Shown here: positions 5,135-5,244 of the stretch, one piece after another
Layout: each line of letters opens with the position of its first letter
Numbering within the stretch: position 1 is the first letter of the stretch
Assembly (NCBI GenBank): GCA_014800105.1
Contig: JAAVGQ010000133.1
Coordinates: 1 to 5,244, forward strand
Length of the DNA: 5,244 nucleotides
Direction: 5' to 3'
DNA from: Bacteroidales bacterium
GTDB lineage: Bacteria > Bacteroidota > Bacteroidia > Bacteroidales > Muribaculaceae
Notes under the pieces: generated by a model
What the model was told of the DNA's origin: nothing
Seen by the model: the letters and a program-made list of their open reading frames with translations, nothing else
Database searches by the model: none
Position numbers and translations under genes: made by a program

Positions 5135-5244
5135 GTGAGGGAGGGAGGACGGCCAGGAGAGGCCGTCGAGAGAGTAGGCGTGGCGATAAGTGAGTGATGT
5201 TGTAAGACATCACGAACGCAGCCCGCGGTTCAATAGGCATATAT

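Larger units (their letters stand above)
4821..5244. other. Non-coding, hairpin-rich intergenic region
   Basis: I find no credible coding sequence on either strand. The stretch is visibly GC-richer than the preceding insert and is filled with short perfect inverted repeats: 4867-4889, 4934-4957, 5032-5046, 5077-5086, 5093-5106, 5148-5167 and 5194-5213. Short direct repeats also recur (accacccgaag at 4821 and 4895; a 14-mer at 4900 and 5121). It resembles a cluster of REP- or MITE-like intergenic repeats or a structured RNA; the window ends before its right boundary. Confidence 0.6.

Noticed and set aside
5094..5240. 48-residue minus-strand open frame rich in Leu, Pro, Arg and Ser
   Set aside because: It lies entirely over the hairpins and repeats, and its low-complexity composition follows from the purine-rich DNA on the other strand. 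It is more likely an artefact.
5215..5244. GGTTCAA resembling a tRNA T-loop
   Set aside because: No complementary T-stem follows, and no anticodon or acceptor arm can be drawn around it.
5121..5244. Possible 5' end of a group II intron or an RNA-guided nuclease RNA
   Set aside because: Hairpins alone are not diagnostic. I see no GUGYG boundary in proper context, no domain V and no associated gene within the window, so I do not call it.
4821..5244. CRISPR array
   Set aside because: The repeats are short, unevenly spaced and only two copies each; there are no regular spacers.

Overview
The window looks like chromosomal DNA from a Bacteroidales bacterium, plausibly a gut Muribaculaceae or relative. 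The evidence is that start codons lack a purine-rich Shine-Dalgarno, that promoters fit the Bacteroidetes TTTG / TAnnTTTG pattern, and that the window holds WG-repeat proteins and a long RluA-family pseudouridine synthase of a kind I associate with this phylum. The family-level placement is inference.

Layout. Positions 1-592 (minus strand) hold the N-terminal 197 codons of a protein with one WG-like repeat; it runs off the left edge. Positions 593-785 are intergenic, with a candidate promoter for that gene and a long hairpin behind the next gene. Positions 786-1355 (minus) encode a divergent QueD/6-pyruvoyl-tetrahydropterin-synthase family protein with an internal insertion and a C-terminal zinc ribbon. 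Divergent from it, 1480-3099 (plus) encode a 539-residue RluA-family pseudouridine synthase whose promoter almost touches the start codon. Convergent with that gene, 3139-4578 (minus) encode a second, larger WG-repeat protein in visibly AT-richer DNA. Its promoter lies under a perfect 11-bp inverted repeat. From 4677 to 4820 (plus) there is a second, diverged copy of the last 48 codons of the pseudouridine synthase gene, without its 5' part. Positions 4821-5244 contain no convincing gene but many perfect hairpins and short repeats.

Main observation. The WG-repeat gene is bracketed by an intact 3' end of the synthase gene on one side and an orphan 3' end on the other, offset by exactly 1721 bp. 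The two copies differ almost only at synonymous sites, so both descend from functional alleles. This suggests that a small cassette (synthase 3' end plus WG-repeat gene) was acquired at the end of the synthase gene, keeping it intact and displacing another 3' end downstream. No integrase or transposase is visible. The genes do not form one pathway: two are RNA or cofactor-related housekeeping-type enzymes, and the two WG-repeat genes are accessory genes of unknown role.
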